Positions 10,039 to 18,854 of a DNA stretch of 64,000 bases are shown in pieces. Under the pieces are notes generated by a model. The model ran no database searches, was not told the origin of the DNA, and worked only from the letters and a program-made list of their open reading frames with translations. The stretch is taken from assembly GCA_018701215.1 (NCBI GenBank), contig JABIWH010000012.1, forward strand, positions 1 to 64,000, written 5' to 3'. Each line of letters starts with the position of its first letter. Within the stretch, counting starts at the first letter, position 1. The DNA is from Rhodospirillaceae bacterium (lineage in GTDB: Bacteria > Pseudomonadota > Alphaproteobacteria > GCA-2731375). The translations under genes were made by a program, and so were the position numbers.

Positions 10039-10052
10039 TTGACCTCAATCAA
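10039..10052. promoter_or_regulatory. FNR/FixK-type binding site
   Basis: TTGACCTCAATCAA matches the TTGAC/T-N4-ATCAA consensus of the CRP/FNR-family regulators FnrL, FixK and Anr. It lies in the 148-base divergent gap between the acyl-CoA dehydrogenase (start 9974) and the GST-like gene (start 10123), about 70 bases from the latter. It could place one or both transcripts under oxygen control. No fnr gene is in the window. Confidence 0.5.
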
Positions 10053-10122
10053 GGCAGCTTGTGCGGGCCGGAAATGCGCCCTAATTTGAGCGCCCGTCGC
10101 AACCCATTCGAGGAACCCTCCC

Positions 10123-11151
10123 ATGTCCAACACCAGCAATGACCGCTACCGCATCGTTGGCGCCCTTGGCTCCCCCTATTCCATGAAACTGCGGGCGATT
10201 ATGCGCTATCGCCAGCTGCCTCACGATTGGGTCCTGCGTACGACGGCAAACCGGGCCGAGACAGCGAATGTAAAACCGAACCTGGTGCCCATGCTGCGCT
10301 ATCCCGGCGAAAGTGATTATCGGGTGGATTCCACCCCCCTGGCCTATGATCTGGAGGCGCGCCATCCCGGCCAGCGCTCGATCATTCCCGACGACCCCGG
10401 CCATGCCTTTCTCTCCCATCTGCTGGAGGATATGGCCGATGAATGGCTGACCAAGGCGATGTTCCATTACCGCTGGTACTATGACGCCGATATCTACTAT
10501 GCCTCGCACTGGATCGCCGATGACGGTTATCCCGAAACACGCGGCGCCGAGCGCGATACCGCCGCCAAGATGTTCGCTGACCGGCAAATTGGCCGCATGC
10601 CCATCGTCGGCTGCACGCCAGAGAACAAGCCGGTAATCGAGGATACCTTCCACCGCGTCCTGGCCCTGCTGGAAAGCCGGGTCAGCGTCTATGATTTCCT
10701 CTTTGGCACACGGCCTAGCCTGGGCGACTTTGGCATCTTTGGCCAACTGAAACCATTATCAACGGACCCAACCCCCATGGCGATCATGCGGGCGGAAGCC
10801 ATGAAAACCGAAAGCTGGGTGCGGCAACTGGACGATGCCTCGGGCATCGATGGCGAATGGCTGGACCCGGGCGATGACCTGCCGGCGGCGACCATGGGTC
10901 TGCTGGCATTGGCCGGGGAATATTATATGCCGTTCCTCCTTGCCAACGCCGACGCCGTCGAAGCGGGCGAAGACACATTCTCGCTGAATTACGCCAAGGG
11001 CCCCTACAGCCAAGGCACCTTTCGTTATCAGCTGAAATGTCTGAGCGAGCTGCGCTACCGCCTCTCCACCTTAAGCGGCGAGCCGGCGGAGCGGACCCGC
11101 GCCGTTTTGCAGCAGACCGGCTGTCTGGATGCGCTCAATTCGCAACGCTAA
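10123..11151 (+). CDS. Glutathione S-transferase-like protein
   Basis: A 342-residue protein with a thioredoxin-fold N-terminus (YRIVGALGSPYSMKLRAIMRY, about residues 6-26) and VKPNLVPMLRYPG plus DSTPLAYDLEARHP, which correspond to the glutathione-binding cis-Pro and Glu/Asp-Ser region of GSTs. The long helical C-terminal region fits the second domain. No Cys is seen at the usual CXXC position; the SPYS segment may provide a catalytic Ser. It is the only plus-strand gene inside the minus-strand block, and its stop overlaps the convergent neighbour by four bases. Its substrate is unknown. Confidence 0.75.
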   Translation: MSNTSNDRYRIVGALGSPYSMKLRAIMRYRQLPHDWVLRTTANRAETANVKPNLVPMLRYPGESDYRVDSTPLAYDLEARHPGQRSIIPDDPGHAFLSHLLEDMADEWLTKAMFHYRWYYDADIYYASHWIADDGYPETRGAERDTAAKMFADRQIGRMPIVGCTPENKPVIEDTFHRVLALLESRVSVYDFLFGTRPSLGDFGIFGQLKPLSTDPTPMAIMRAEAMKTESWVRQLDDASGIDGEWLDPGDDLPAATMGLLALAGEYYMPFLLANADAVEAGEDTFSLNYAKGPYSQGTFRYQLKCLSELRYRLSTLSGEPAERTRAVLQQTGCLDALNSQR

Positions 11152-11996
11152 TCGCGCAATGCCCGCGCTTGGATGCGGGCGGAATACATCGAAAGCAACC
11201 GATGGTCCGCATCCCAGGCGGGCAACGCCGTATAATCGACGGCTTTGGCGAAAGCCGCGATGGCGTCCTGCAGGGCGCGGTCCAGCGCGGCCAATGTCTT
11301 TGGCACGATTTCCGCACTTTCACAGACCGTGGCCAAGGCCAGGACCAAGGCAATCAGCGCCTGCTCCAATGCTTTGTCGGCGCCCTTTAGTTGCGCCAGT
11401 AAGTAGCCGGCACCGGCGAGCATGACGAAGCGCGGCTCGCGCCGGCCGAACTGCCGCATCTGGTCAATGCCATAAACATTACCAGGCGCCACCTCCGCCG
11501 CCTCGAAGCGGGCAAAACCCTGGCTCATGGCGGCGAGAAAACCCGGCGCATCTCTATGGCTGAGATGAACGCCCGAAATCTGAGTGGGGATCAGGATGCA
11601 TTGCCCGGTCTCATTTAACGTCACCAGCAAATGATCCAGATGCCGTGATTGCGCCACCCAGGACTTGCAGCCATCCAAGGCGAACCCCGCGCCACTGGCC
11701 GTAAGCCGTGTGCCGGGATAGGCGGCGGGGTCGGTTTTGTCCTCGGTCGCGGCATAGGCGGCCCAGCCCTGGCTTGGCACGTCCCCAAAGACATACCGGA
11801 TTGCCGCCTGATAGCCGGCGATGAAAACCCACGGCAAGCAATCCGCGCTCATGCCGCCCTGTAGTGCTTGAAGAACCGGCGGCAGTGTATCCAAGCCTTG
11901 GCCATGCCAGGCTTTGTACCAGGCAGCCTCGTCCGGTGCCGATATGATTGGCACCTCGCCATTCAGGAAACGTTCGATCAAGCCGGCGGCCGGCAT
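11148..11996 (-). CDS. Divergent, shortened acyl-CoA dehydrogenase-like protein
   Basis: A 282-residue protein. The stretch GAGFALDGCKSWVAQSRHLDHLLVTLNETGQCILIPTQ resembles the middle domain of acyl-CoA dehydrogenases, and the preceding helical region fits the N-terminal domain. The C-terminal helical part is short and lacks a recognisable RxxFG FAD/dimer motif and terminal Glu loop. It is about 100 residues shorter than the family and probably non-catalytic or an accessory subunit. It starts 12 bases after the FAD monooxygenase stop in the same operon. The assignment rests on weak similarity. Confidence 0.55.
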   Translation of the reverse strand: MPAAGLIERFLNGEVPIISAPDEAAWYKAWHGQGLDTLPPVLQALQGGMSADCLPWVFIAGYQAAIRYVFGDVPSQGWAAYAATEDKTDPAAYPGTRLTASGAGFALDGCKSWVAQSRHLDHLLVTLNETGQCILIPTQISGVHLSHRDAPGFLAAMSQGFARFEAAEVAPGNVYGIDQMRQFGRREPRFVMLAGAGYLLAQLKGADKALEQALIALVLALATVCESAEIVPKTLAALDRALQDAIAAFAKAVDYTALPAWDADHRLLSMYSARIQARALRD

Positions 11997-12008
11997 GGCG
12001 TCCTCCTC

Positions 12009-13205
12009 TTAATCCGTAATCCGCTCGGCGGCGCGCAGGGAGGCAATCATCGAGGTGCGCAGCAGATAGTCGTGGGTCTTTTTCGGATCATCGGAAACCT
12101 CGGCCAGAAAATCGCGAAACGTCCGCTGTGCCGCGGGCGTATTGGCTTCGAGGTTCTGCTTGTTGCGGATAGTCTGGCTGTTGACATAGTCCAGAGCAAT
12201 AGGCCGGCGCTGCTTCTCGTAAAGGTCCAGCAAACCGTCATCCCCTTCGCCATGCCAGACCTTGGCCATTTTTCCGGCCAGATTGAAGGCATCATGAATC
12301 CCGCCGTTCATGCCCATGCCCCCCAAAGGATTATTGATATGGGCGGCATCGCCGGCAATGAAGACGCCGCCCTCGCGGTAGCGCTCCGCCACCCGCTGAT
12401 GCACCCGGTACAGGGTGGTGTGGGTCCGCTCGTAGGTGTCCGCCATCGAATGGGCCCATTGCATGCGGGCCTCGATCCGCTCGGGGTCAAAGATTTCAGC
12501 CTCGGTTTCTTCCGGCCTGGTTGGGAACATGGCCCGCCACAGGCCCGGCACCTTGAGCAGGAAGAACCACTGCTCCGGATCGGCAAAGTAATTCACCAGG
12601 GTCAGGTCTGGCATTGCCTCTTCGAACGGATAAGGTGTCGAGACCACCAGAAAGCGTTCGTCCCAGGTGAAACCCTCGAACGGAATATCCAAGGTTTGGC
12701 GCACGACGCTGTTCGCACCCTCGGCACCAATCAGCCAGCGGCCCGTGAAGACCTCCTCGCCATCCGGCGTTTTGACCAATGCCGTTACGCCATTTTCGGT
12801 CTGACGCAGGCCCGTGATGGCATGGCCAAATCGGATGTCCGCGCCGCCCTGAGCCTCGATCCAATCATGCAGCAGGAAGTTCAGCTTGAACTGTTCGCAC
12901 TGCACCCGGAACGGATGCTCTGTATCATCGGCAAGAACGGAGAAGTCAAACTCCGCCAGGCAACCATTGGCGCGGTCGCGGAATTGAAACTTCGGCGCCA
13001 CCAGGCCTTGCTCGATCAGGCTTTGCGTGGCGCCATAGGGCGCCAGCATATCCAGGGTCGGCGGATGAAAAGTCGATGCGCGCAGATTTTCGGGCAAGGC
13101 GTCCTCGGCCTCGAATACGGTCACGGGAATGCCGGCCTGGGTCAGATAGGCCGCAGCGCTTAGCCCCACCGGGCCGGCGCCGGCAATCAATATACGATTG
13201 GTCAT
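12009..13205 (-). CDS. FAD-dependent aromatic-hydroxylase-type monooxygenase
   Basis: A 398-residue class A flavoprotein monooxygenase. The Rossmann motif GAGPVG lies at residues 9-14, the DG motif in WLIGAEGANSVVRQTL at about 155-170, and the GD motif in GDAAHINNPLGGMGMNGGIHDAFNL at about 280-305. I chose ATG 13205, five bases after the SDR stop; an upstream ATG at 13232 would overlap the SDR gene. It would use NAD(P)H and O2 to hydroxylate an aromatic or related substrate. Neighbours (SDR, ThDP enzyme, UbiD) fit an aromatic acid pathway, but the substrate is inferred only loosely. Confidence 0.88.
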   Translation of the reverse strand: MTNRILIAGAGPVGLSAAAYLTQAGIPVTVFEAEDALPENLRASTFHPPTLDMLAPYGATQSLIEQGLVAPKFQFRDRANGCLAEFDFSVLADDTEHPFRVQCEQFKLNFLLHDWIEAQGGADIRFGHAITGLRQTENGVTALVKTPDGEEVFTGRWLIGAEGANSVVRQTLDIPFEGFTWDERFLVVSTPYPFEEAMPDLTLVNYFADPEQWFFLLKVPGLWRAMFPTRPEETEAEIFDPERIEARMQWAHSMADTYERTHTTLYRVHQRVAERYREGGVFIAGDAAHINNPLGGMGMNGGIHDAFNLAGKMAKVWHGEGDDGLLDLYEKQRRPIALDYVNSQTIRNKQNLEANTPAAQRTFRDFLAEVSDDPKKTHDYLLRTSMIASLRAAERITD

Positions 13206-13209
13206 TTGA

Positions 13210-13977
13210 CTAGGGCGCCGTCCAGCCGCCATCGACCATGATGGTGGTGCCGGTGATCAGGGCCGCCGCGGGCGAGGCCAGAAAGACCACCGCGCCCAAC
13301 ACATCCTCGATCTTGCCCAGCCGGCCCAGAGGGATCTTGCCCTGCAAATCGGCCACCACCGCCGGGTCCTTCAAACGTTCCGCCAGCATAGGCGTCGCGA
13401 TGGCCGTAGGGCCGACGGCGACGACGCGGATATTCTTCGGGGCAAGCTCGACAGCGGTGGATTTGGTCAACCCTTCGATGAAATGCTTGGTGCCGGAGTA
13501 GATCGAGGCGCCCTGCCGGCCCACCTTGCCAAAGGTGGACGACAGATGAATGATTACACCGCCGCCCTGGCGGTCCATGATCCGGGCGGCGGCCTGAGCC
13601 ACCAGAAACGCGGCCCGGATATTCAGATTGACCATCAGGTCGAGAGTTTCGATATCGGCCTCGAGGAAACCCATGGGCACATTGGTGCCGGCGTTGTTGA
13701 CCAGAATATCCAGACGTTCCAGCCCGGCCATGGCCTCGGTCAAAGCCGCCTGATCTCCGACGTCGCAGGCCACTGCCCGGCCCTTGCCGCCCTTGGCCTC
13801 TATTTCGGCCACCACCGCCTCGACCTCGGCCCCGGTCCGGGCCATGGCGATTACCTCGGCGCCGGCTTCTGCCAAGGCCAAGGCACAGCCACGGCCAATG
13901 CCCCGGCCCGCGCCGGTGACCAGGGCCACCTGGCCATCAACCCGCATGGACGGCAGGACTGTGTTTACTTCGCTCAT
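13210..13977 (-). CDS. Short-chain dehydrogenase/reductase
   Basis: A 255-residue classical SDR. The cofactor motif TGAGRGIGRG is at about residues 20-29, NNAGTN follows near 92-97, and the active-site set is Ser in LSSTFG and Tyr-x3-Lys in YSGTK at about 157-161. It would interconvert an alcohol and a ketone with NAD(P)H. It lies between the ThDP enzyme and the monooxygenase in a compact same-strand run, so it probably oxidises or reduces an intermediate of that pathway. Confidence 0.9.
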   Translation of the reverse strand: MSEVNTVLPSMRVDGQVALVTGAGRGIGRGCALALAEAGAEVIAMARTGAEVEAVVAEIEAKGGKGRAVACDVGDQAALTEAMAGLERLDILVNNAGTNVPMGFLEADIETLDLMVNLNIRAAFLVAQAAARIMDRQGGGVIIHLSSTFGKVGRQGASIYSGTKHFIEGLTKSTAVELAPKNIRVVAVGPTAIATPMLAERLKDPAVVADLQGKIPLGRLGKIEDVLGAVVFLASPAAALITGTTIMVDGGWTAP

Positions 13978-14003
13978 TTTTCTGCTTCCCTATACGATCA
14001 GGC

Positions 14004-15701
14004 TTAGACGATCTCTGAAACCACCACGTTCAACAACACCTGGCGGCGTTCCTCACGCACCATTTTCACGGCCCGGGCCAAGGCATCCTGTAATTTATCG
14101 GGATCGGTGACCCGTTCGCCATAGCCGCCGCAGGCCGCGATGATCTGCTCATAATCCGGTGCCGGGTCCAGGCGCGAGAGCGGAATATCGTTGCCGCCCA
14201 GGGCCCTGCCGTCGGGATACATTGCCTTGGTGGCCCGGCGCACCGCGCCCCAACCATGATTGTTGACGACAATGTAGAGGATCGGCAAGTCATAGGCCCG
14301 GCCGCAGTAATGCGCCGCCATGGGGTTGCCAAAGAAATACGAGCCATCACCGATGGTGGCAATGATCAGATCGTCGGGCGCCGCCAGCTTGGCGCCAAGT
14401 GCTGCGCCCAGACCCCAACCCAGGCCGCCCGCCGGGCTCGGCCCGAAATAGCGGCCAGGCTGGTTGATGCCCGCATGTTGCGGCACCACGCCCATTTCAT
14501 TGACCAGAATGGCGTCATCGCCCAGATGTTCGCCCACGCACTGGGCCAGCCAGGCGGGATGGATGGGATCAGCGGTGCGGGCGTTATCGCGGATGCCTTG
14601 CCATTTATCGCGCACGGCCTGGCGTGCCGTCGCCACGGTCTCGCGCCGGATGTCGATTTTACCTGTATCGCTCCCCGCCATGGCTTCCGCCAGCAGCGGC
14701 AGCGCCGCCTTCGCGTCCGCCGCGATCGACAAAGCGGATGGAAAGCCACGGATGGGATAGCGGCTGAACAACGGATCAGGCGCCAGGTGGATCACTTTGG
14801 CGTTTGGGTGCACGGGATCGGTCGCGGGGATCCAGGGTACATCGCAATCCAAGACCAGGACCGCATCCGCCTTCGCCAAATGTGGCGAGGCCTCGTAATC
14901 CAGATGCATGGGATGGTCATTGCCCAGGCAGAGATAGCGGGGCACATGGGTGATAACGGGAATGGCGTAGCGTTCCACCAACTCGGCCAGATGCCCCGCG
15001 GCCTTGGTGGACTTGCCCACATCCGCCGTAATGATCAGCGGATTGTCCGCCGCCATCAGTATTTCGGCGGCCTGGGCGATTTGCTCCGGATCGGGGTGGG
15101 CGACGCCGGTGGCCGCGGCCCGGCGCGGCGCCAGGGACGGCGTCGCCGGCGCGGCCAGGACCTCGCGCGGAATGGACAGATACACGGGCCCCGGAATATC
15201 GGATTCACAAATGGTGATGGCCCGATCCAGGACGATATCGACCTCCGCCGGGGCGCGCAGCTCATAGTCCCATTTAACCAGCTCGCGCAGCATGCCGGCC
15301 TGATCGAACATTTCCTGGGCCCAATGAATATGCCGGCTGCGCGTGCCCTCCGCCAAGGGCGCATGTTCCGACCATGGCGTCCGGCCGGCCATCAACAATA
15401 TCGGCACGTTGGTACGGTAAGCATTGGTCAGACCGCAAATGGCATTCGAGGTGCCCACGTTGACATGCAGCATCACCGCCAGGGGCTTGCCCTTGATCAT
15501 GGCATAGCCGTGCGCCATGGCGATGGCGACATTCTCGTGCGGCACAACAAGCGGTTGCGGCCCGTCACTGCGGTCTCCGGCTTGCGCTATGGCTTCGATA
15601 ATCGGTGGGAAATCGGTGCCCGCATTGGCCAGAAAATATTCGATGCCCGCCGCCTGCAAGCGTGCCAGTACCGCATGGCCGACATTTGTTTGATCGCTCA
15701 T
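14004..15701 (-). CDS. Thiamine-diphosphate-dependent enzyme (acetolactate synthase/benzoylformate decarboxylase type)
   Basis: A 565-residue ThDP enzyme with the usual three domains. The catalytic Glu is E56 in VVPHENVAIAMAHGYA. The Mg-ThDP motif begins at GDGSYFFG near residue 447 and ends at IVVNNHGW. It would decarboxylate or carboligate a 2-oxo acid; the narrow identity (benzoylformate decarboxylase, oxalyl-CoA decarboxylase-like, or other) cannot be set from motifs alone. It precedes an SDR and follows a UbiD homolog, so a 2-oxo or aromatic acid substrate is plausible. Confidence 0.88.
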   Translation of the reverse strand: MSDQTNVGHAVLARLQAAGIEYFLANAGTDFPPIIEAIAQAGDRSDGPQPLVVPHENVAIAMAHGYAMIKGKPLAVMLHVNVGTSNAICGLTNAYRTNVPILLMAGRTPWSEHAPLAEGTRSRHIHWAQEMFDQAGMLRELVKWDYELRAPAEVDIVLDRAITICESDIPGPVYLSIPREVLAAPATPSLAPRRAAATGVAHPDPEQIAQAAEILMAADNPLIITADVGKSTKAAGHLAELVERYAIPVITHVPRYLCLGNDHPMHLDYEASPHLAKADAVLVLDCDVPWIPATDPVHPNAKVIHLAPDPLFSRYPIRGFPSALSIAADAKAALPLLAEAMAGSDTGKIDIRRETVATARQAVRDKWQGIRDNARTADPIHPAWLAQCVGEHLGDDAILVNEMGVVPQHAGINQPGRYFGPSPAGGLGWGLGAALGAKLAAPDDLIIATIGDGSYFFGNPMAAHYCGRAYDLPILYIVVNNHGWGAVRRATKAMYPDGRALGGNDIPLSRLDPAPDYEQIIAACGGYGERVTDPDKLQDALARAVKMVREERRQVLLNVVVSEIV

Positions 15702-15718
15702 TGTCCGCTTCCCCTACT

Positions 15719-17134
15719 TTATTCGTTTGCAATTATCGCCGTGGCGGCGCTTGCATCATCCAGCACCGCGTCCAAGTCTACATCGCCCGCGCCGGGCACC
15801 TTGATCACCGTAAAGGTGAAATCATCCGCCGCCAGGGGAATGGTCGCATCCAGGCCCATCTTGGCACCGACGCCTCCGTCCGTGGTGGTCGGGTCCAACT
15901 TGGAGGCTTGGGTATTGTTGACCACCAGCAAATCCTGATCCGCCTGAAAGCGCGTTGCGATGGCCCATTCCACCGCCTCGCCATCATGAATATTGACGTC
16001 CTTGTCAACCACGACCACCTGCTTGATATCGTAGTGGGCGGCGAAGGCACCCATCATGATATTCTTGGCCTGGCCTTCCTGCTTCTTGTCGATCTTGACC
16101 ACCAGATGATAGCGGCAGATGCCGCCGCGTGAGAGATGCACGTCCAGCACGGCTGGGTCATGGCGCTGCAGGGATTCCAATATGGTCGCCTCGCGCGGCA
16201 GGCCGCCCAGCAGCAGATGCTCCATGCCGCCGCCGACGATGGTGTGGAAAATCGCGCCTTCCCGGTGCGTGATTGTATCAACCTGGATCACATGGCGGTT
16301 GGCGCGGCGGCCGTAATATTGCGGGAACTCGCCGAACGGCCCCTCGGGTTCGGCCACGCCGGGCAGCACCCGGCCTTCCAGAACGATTTCCGCATGCGCC
16401 GGCACCCGAACGTTATTGGTTTTGCATTTGACCATTTCCACCGGTGCGCCGTGCAGGGCGCCAACGATTTCCATTTCGTCAAAATCCATGGGCACGATGG
16501 CCTGGCTGGCCAATAGAGACGCGGGATCGACGCCGATCACGATGGCGACTTCCAGGGCCTGGCCGGCTTCCTCGGCCATTTGGCTGTAGGTCCAGGTATG
16601 GCGCGGCAACAACAGGACGCCGATGCGGTCCTTGCCGCTGATCTGGCAGCGGTGGATGGAGACGTTCTGGATACCGTTCTTAGGATTGCGGGAAATCATC
16701 AGGCCGGCCGCGATATATGGCCCACTGTCCAATTCGTTGTGCGTGGGCACGGGCAATTGGCCGTTAATATCGACGTCTGTGTGCACCACCGCCTGTACCG
16801 GAGCGTCCTCGACCTCGACCCAAGGCAGCGGATTACGCACCGCATCCTGATAGCGCGCGATCAGGTCATCTTCGGATACGCCAAGACAATCACCGATCCA
16901 TTTGCGCGAGGCCAACAGATTGGCGGCCACGGGTATCTCGTGGCCGTCGGGTTTGGGAAAGAGCACCGCCTTGTCCAGTTCCAGCTGATCGGAGACCGCG
17001 GCCAGTTCATGCACAAGGCCCACACCCGGTTTGGCCACCGCCAGACGGTCGGTGGCGGCAAGATGGGTCAGCCATTCGCGCAGATTCTTGCTGCAATGAT
17101 TGGCTGATGGTGCCGGGGCTTTTTCGGCGGTCAT
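15719..17134 (-). CDS. UbiD-family decarboxylase
   Basis: A 471-residue UbiD-like (de)carboxylase, which in this family uses prenylated FMN. Family segments seen are SIHRCQISGKDRIGVLL near residues 155-170, VIGVDPASLLASQA, HAEIVLEGRVLP and EGPFGEFPQYYG at about 265-280. These carry the conserved Arg and Glu that bind and act on the substrate. The length fits. No ubiX-like prenyltransferase gene is in the window, so the cofactor must come from elsewhere. The position with ThDP, SDR and DUF35/thiolase genes suggests catabolic removal or addition of CO2 rather than ubiquinone synthesis. Confidence 0.92.
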   Translation of the reverse strand: MTAEKAPAPSANHCSKNLREWLTHLAATDRLAVAKPGVGLVHELAAVSDQLELDKAVLFPKPDGHEIPVAANLLASRKWIGDCLGVSEDDLIARYQDAVRNPLPWVEVEDAPVQAVVHTDVDINGQLPVPTHNELDSGPYIAAGLMISRNPKNGIQNVSIHRCQISGKDRIGVLLLPRHTWTYSQMAEEAGQALEVAIVIGVDPASLLASQAIVPMDFDEMEIVGALHGAPVEMVKCKTNNVRVPAHAEIVLEGRVLPGVAEPEGPFGEFPQYYGRRANRHVIQVDTITHREGAIFHTIVGGGMEHLLLGGLPREATILESLQRHDPAVLDVHLSRGGICRYHLVVKIDKKQEGQAKNIMMGAFAAHYDIKQVVVVDKDVNIHDGEAVEWAIATRFQADQDLLVVNNTQASKLDPTTTDGGVGAKMGLDATIPLAADDFTFTVIKVPGAGDVDLDAVLDDASAATAIIANE

Positions 17135-17140
17135 AAGAGG

Positions 17141-17566
17141 CTATGCCTCAACTACATTGAAGGCGGGATAGGCGGTCTCGTCGTTGACGGCATCCCAGGC
17201 CAGTTCGACCCGCTGGCCGATGGCAACTTTATCAGGCGCCATGTTCAGGACGTTGCCAAGAATGCGCACGCCTTCGTCCAGCTCCACCGTCACCACGGAT
17301 AGCGGCAGGCGGCCCTCCATGCTGGGACCCGGCACCCGTACGATGGTGCAGGCATAGATCGTCCCCGTGCCCGCGACCTTGCGCCATTCCAGATTACGCT
17401 TGCCGGTATAAAGACTGATGGGCCGGGGATAATGCTGGAACTGCTTCGTATCCGGGCAATACTGCATCATCAATTGGCCGTCCTTGGTGCCCTGCCAGAA
17501 GGCATTGGTATCGACGAAACGGTTGGGCTTCGGCGTCGGGCGGGGTTTGATTTGTTCTTCTGACAT
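17141..17566 (-). CDS. DUF35 OB-fold protein with degenerate zinc ribbon
   Basis: A 141-residue protein of the Zn-ribbon/OB-fold acyl-CoA-associated (DUF35) family. Recognised parts are FVDTNAFWQGTKDGQL at the N-terminus and an OB-fold with YACTIVRVPGPSMEGRLPLSVVTVELDEGVRILGN. Of the four zinc cysteines of the family only Cys37 remains. DUF35 proteins partner with thiolase-fold enzymes, and here the gene is directly downstream of such a gene, with a one-base gap. It probably forms a complex with the product of 17568-18734, acting as acyl-CoA channel or scaffold. Confidence 0.85.
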   Translation of the reverse strand: MSEEQIKPRPTPKPNRFVDTNAFWQGTKDGQLMMQYCPDTKQFQHYPRPISLYTGKRNLEWRKVAGTGTIYACTIVRVPGPSMEGRLPLSVVTVELDEGVRILGNVLNMAPDKVAIGQRVELAWDAVNDETAYPAFNVVEA

Positions 17567-17567
17567 C

Positions 17568-18734
17568 CTAAGCCTCCAAAATCATCGCGGTGGATGTGCC
17601 CCAGTTTCGGGCGTAGGGAATGACGCCGATCCCGGTGACCAGGGCGTTTTGCGTATTGGCGACCTGGCGTTGGCCCGCCTCGCCGAACATTTGGCGCACT
17701 GCTTCTGCCAGGTTCAGACCGCCGCTGGCCAAACCTGGCTGTCCCGCCGAAAGCTGCCCGCCACCCGTATTCAGCGGCAGATCGCCCTTGCACGATAGAT
17801 CCGTCGCCATGACATAGTCGCTGCCCTTGCCCTTTTCGCAGAAGCCGAAGTCTTCCATCTGCATCATCACCGCGATGGTGAAATCATCGTAGGGTTGGAA
17901 GCTGCCGATATCGCCCGGCTTCAGACCGGATTTCTCGAACACCTTGGGCGCCAGCACGCTAAAGCCGGTCTCGGTGACATCCGCCACCGGGTCGGCACCC
18001 TTGAAGTTGGTCACTTCGGCATAGGCCGTGGGGCGGACCATTTTCTCGATACCCAGTTCCCTGGCCTTGGCCTCGGAGGTGACCAGAAAGGCATTGCCGC
18101 CGTCGCAGAACATCACGCAATCCAGCAGCCGTAACGGATCAGCGATCATGCGGGAGTTCATATAGTCGTCCACCGTGATCGGCTTTTTCAATTTTTCAAA
18201 GGCGTTGTCGTTCATCAGACCGCCTTGCCGCTGGGCAATGGCGATCTTGGCCAAGGCCTCGTAGTTCAGGCCGTATTGATGTTCATAGCGGCTCATCAAC
18301 AGACCAAAGGCCGAGGGCGGGCCCAGAACACCCACCGGATCCTGAAACTCACCGCGCCAGGCGCCGTAATTGGCGCCCCAGTTGGTGCTGGGGGCATCCG
18401 CCGACAGCACCACCGCAACCTCGCATTGCCCTTCGCGGATCGCAGCCATGGCGCGGGCCACACCCCCCGTGGCGGAACAACCACCCATGCCGCCGTAATT
18501 CAGCCAGGTCGGCGACAGGCCCAGGGCCTCGGTCATGTAGAAGGCAAAGAACGGATTGGCGCATTCACTCAGCGGTACGGTGACCGACAGGCCGTCGACC
18601 CGCGCTATGTCCACGCCGGTTGATGCCAGCAATGCGGCAAACGCTTCACCCGCGAAATCATAGGCGCTGCGCCCGCTGCGAAATTCCACCGCCGTTTCCG
18701 AATAGCCGGCGATGACCATATTCTCGTCTGACAA
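17568..18734 (-). CDS. Thiolase-fold protein, partner of the adjacent DUF35 protein
   Basis: A 388-residue thiolase-like enzyme. A Cys at the nucleophile site is present in MGGCSATGG near residue 84. The usual GHPxGATG motif reads SAGQPGLASG near residue 330, with Gln for His, and the terminal Cys motif is not found. I chose a TTG start at 18734 with GGAGG eight bases upstream; ATG 18719 is the next option. The frame runs open far upstream (to 19535), but that part lies under the Mo-enzyme gene and is not protein-like. It may be a thiolase or a retro-aldol CoA lyase like those that pair with DUF35 in steroid side-chain breakdown. Confidence 0.82.
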   Translation of the reverse strand: MSDENMVIAGYSETAVEFRSGRSAYDFAGEAFAALLASTGVDIARVDGLSVTVPLSECANPFFAFYMTEALGLSPTWLNYGGMGGCSATGGVARAMAAIREGQCEVAVVLSADAPSTNWGANYGAWRGEFQDPVGVLGPPSAFGLLMSRYEHQYGLNYEALAKIAIAQRQGGLMNDNAFEKLKKPITVDDYMNSRMIADPLRLLDCVMFCDGGNAFLVTSEAKARELGIEKMVRPTAYAEVTNFKGADPVADVTETGFSVLAPKVFEKSGLKPGDIGSFQPYDDFTIAVMMQMEDFGFCEKGKGSDYVMATDLSCKGDLPLNTGGGQLSAGQPGLASGGLNLAEAVRQMFGEAGQRQVANTQNALVTGIGVIPYARNWGTSTAMILEA

Positions 18735-18854
18735 GTTCCGCTCCTCCGTAAATTTTCTTCTCTTACTGTTGCCCTGATTGTAGCCGCGCTTTGCGTTCCA
18801 TGAATAGCCCGTGATACCGTAATACCTACAGGACCCCACATGAGGATGCGTCGC

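Noticed and set aside
14256..15938. 560-residue plus-strand frame opposite the ThDP enzyme
   Set aside because: Composition (His, Gly, Arg, Gln rich) and lack of motifs are typical of an antisense shadow; the minus-strand ThDP enzyme is clear.
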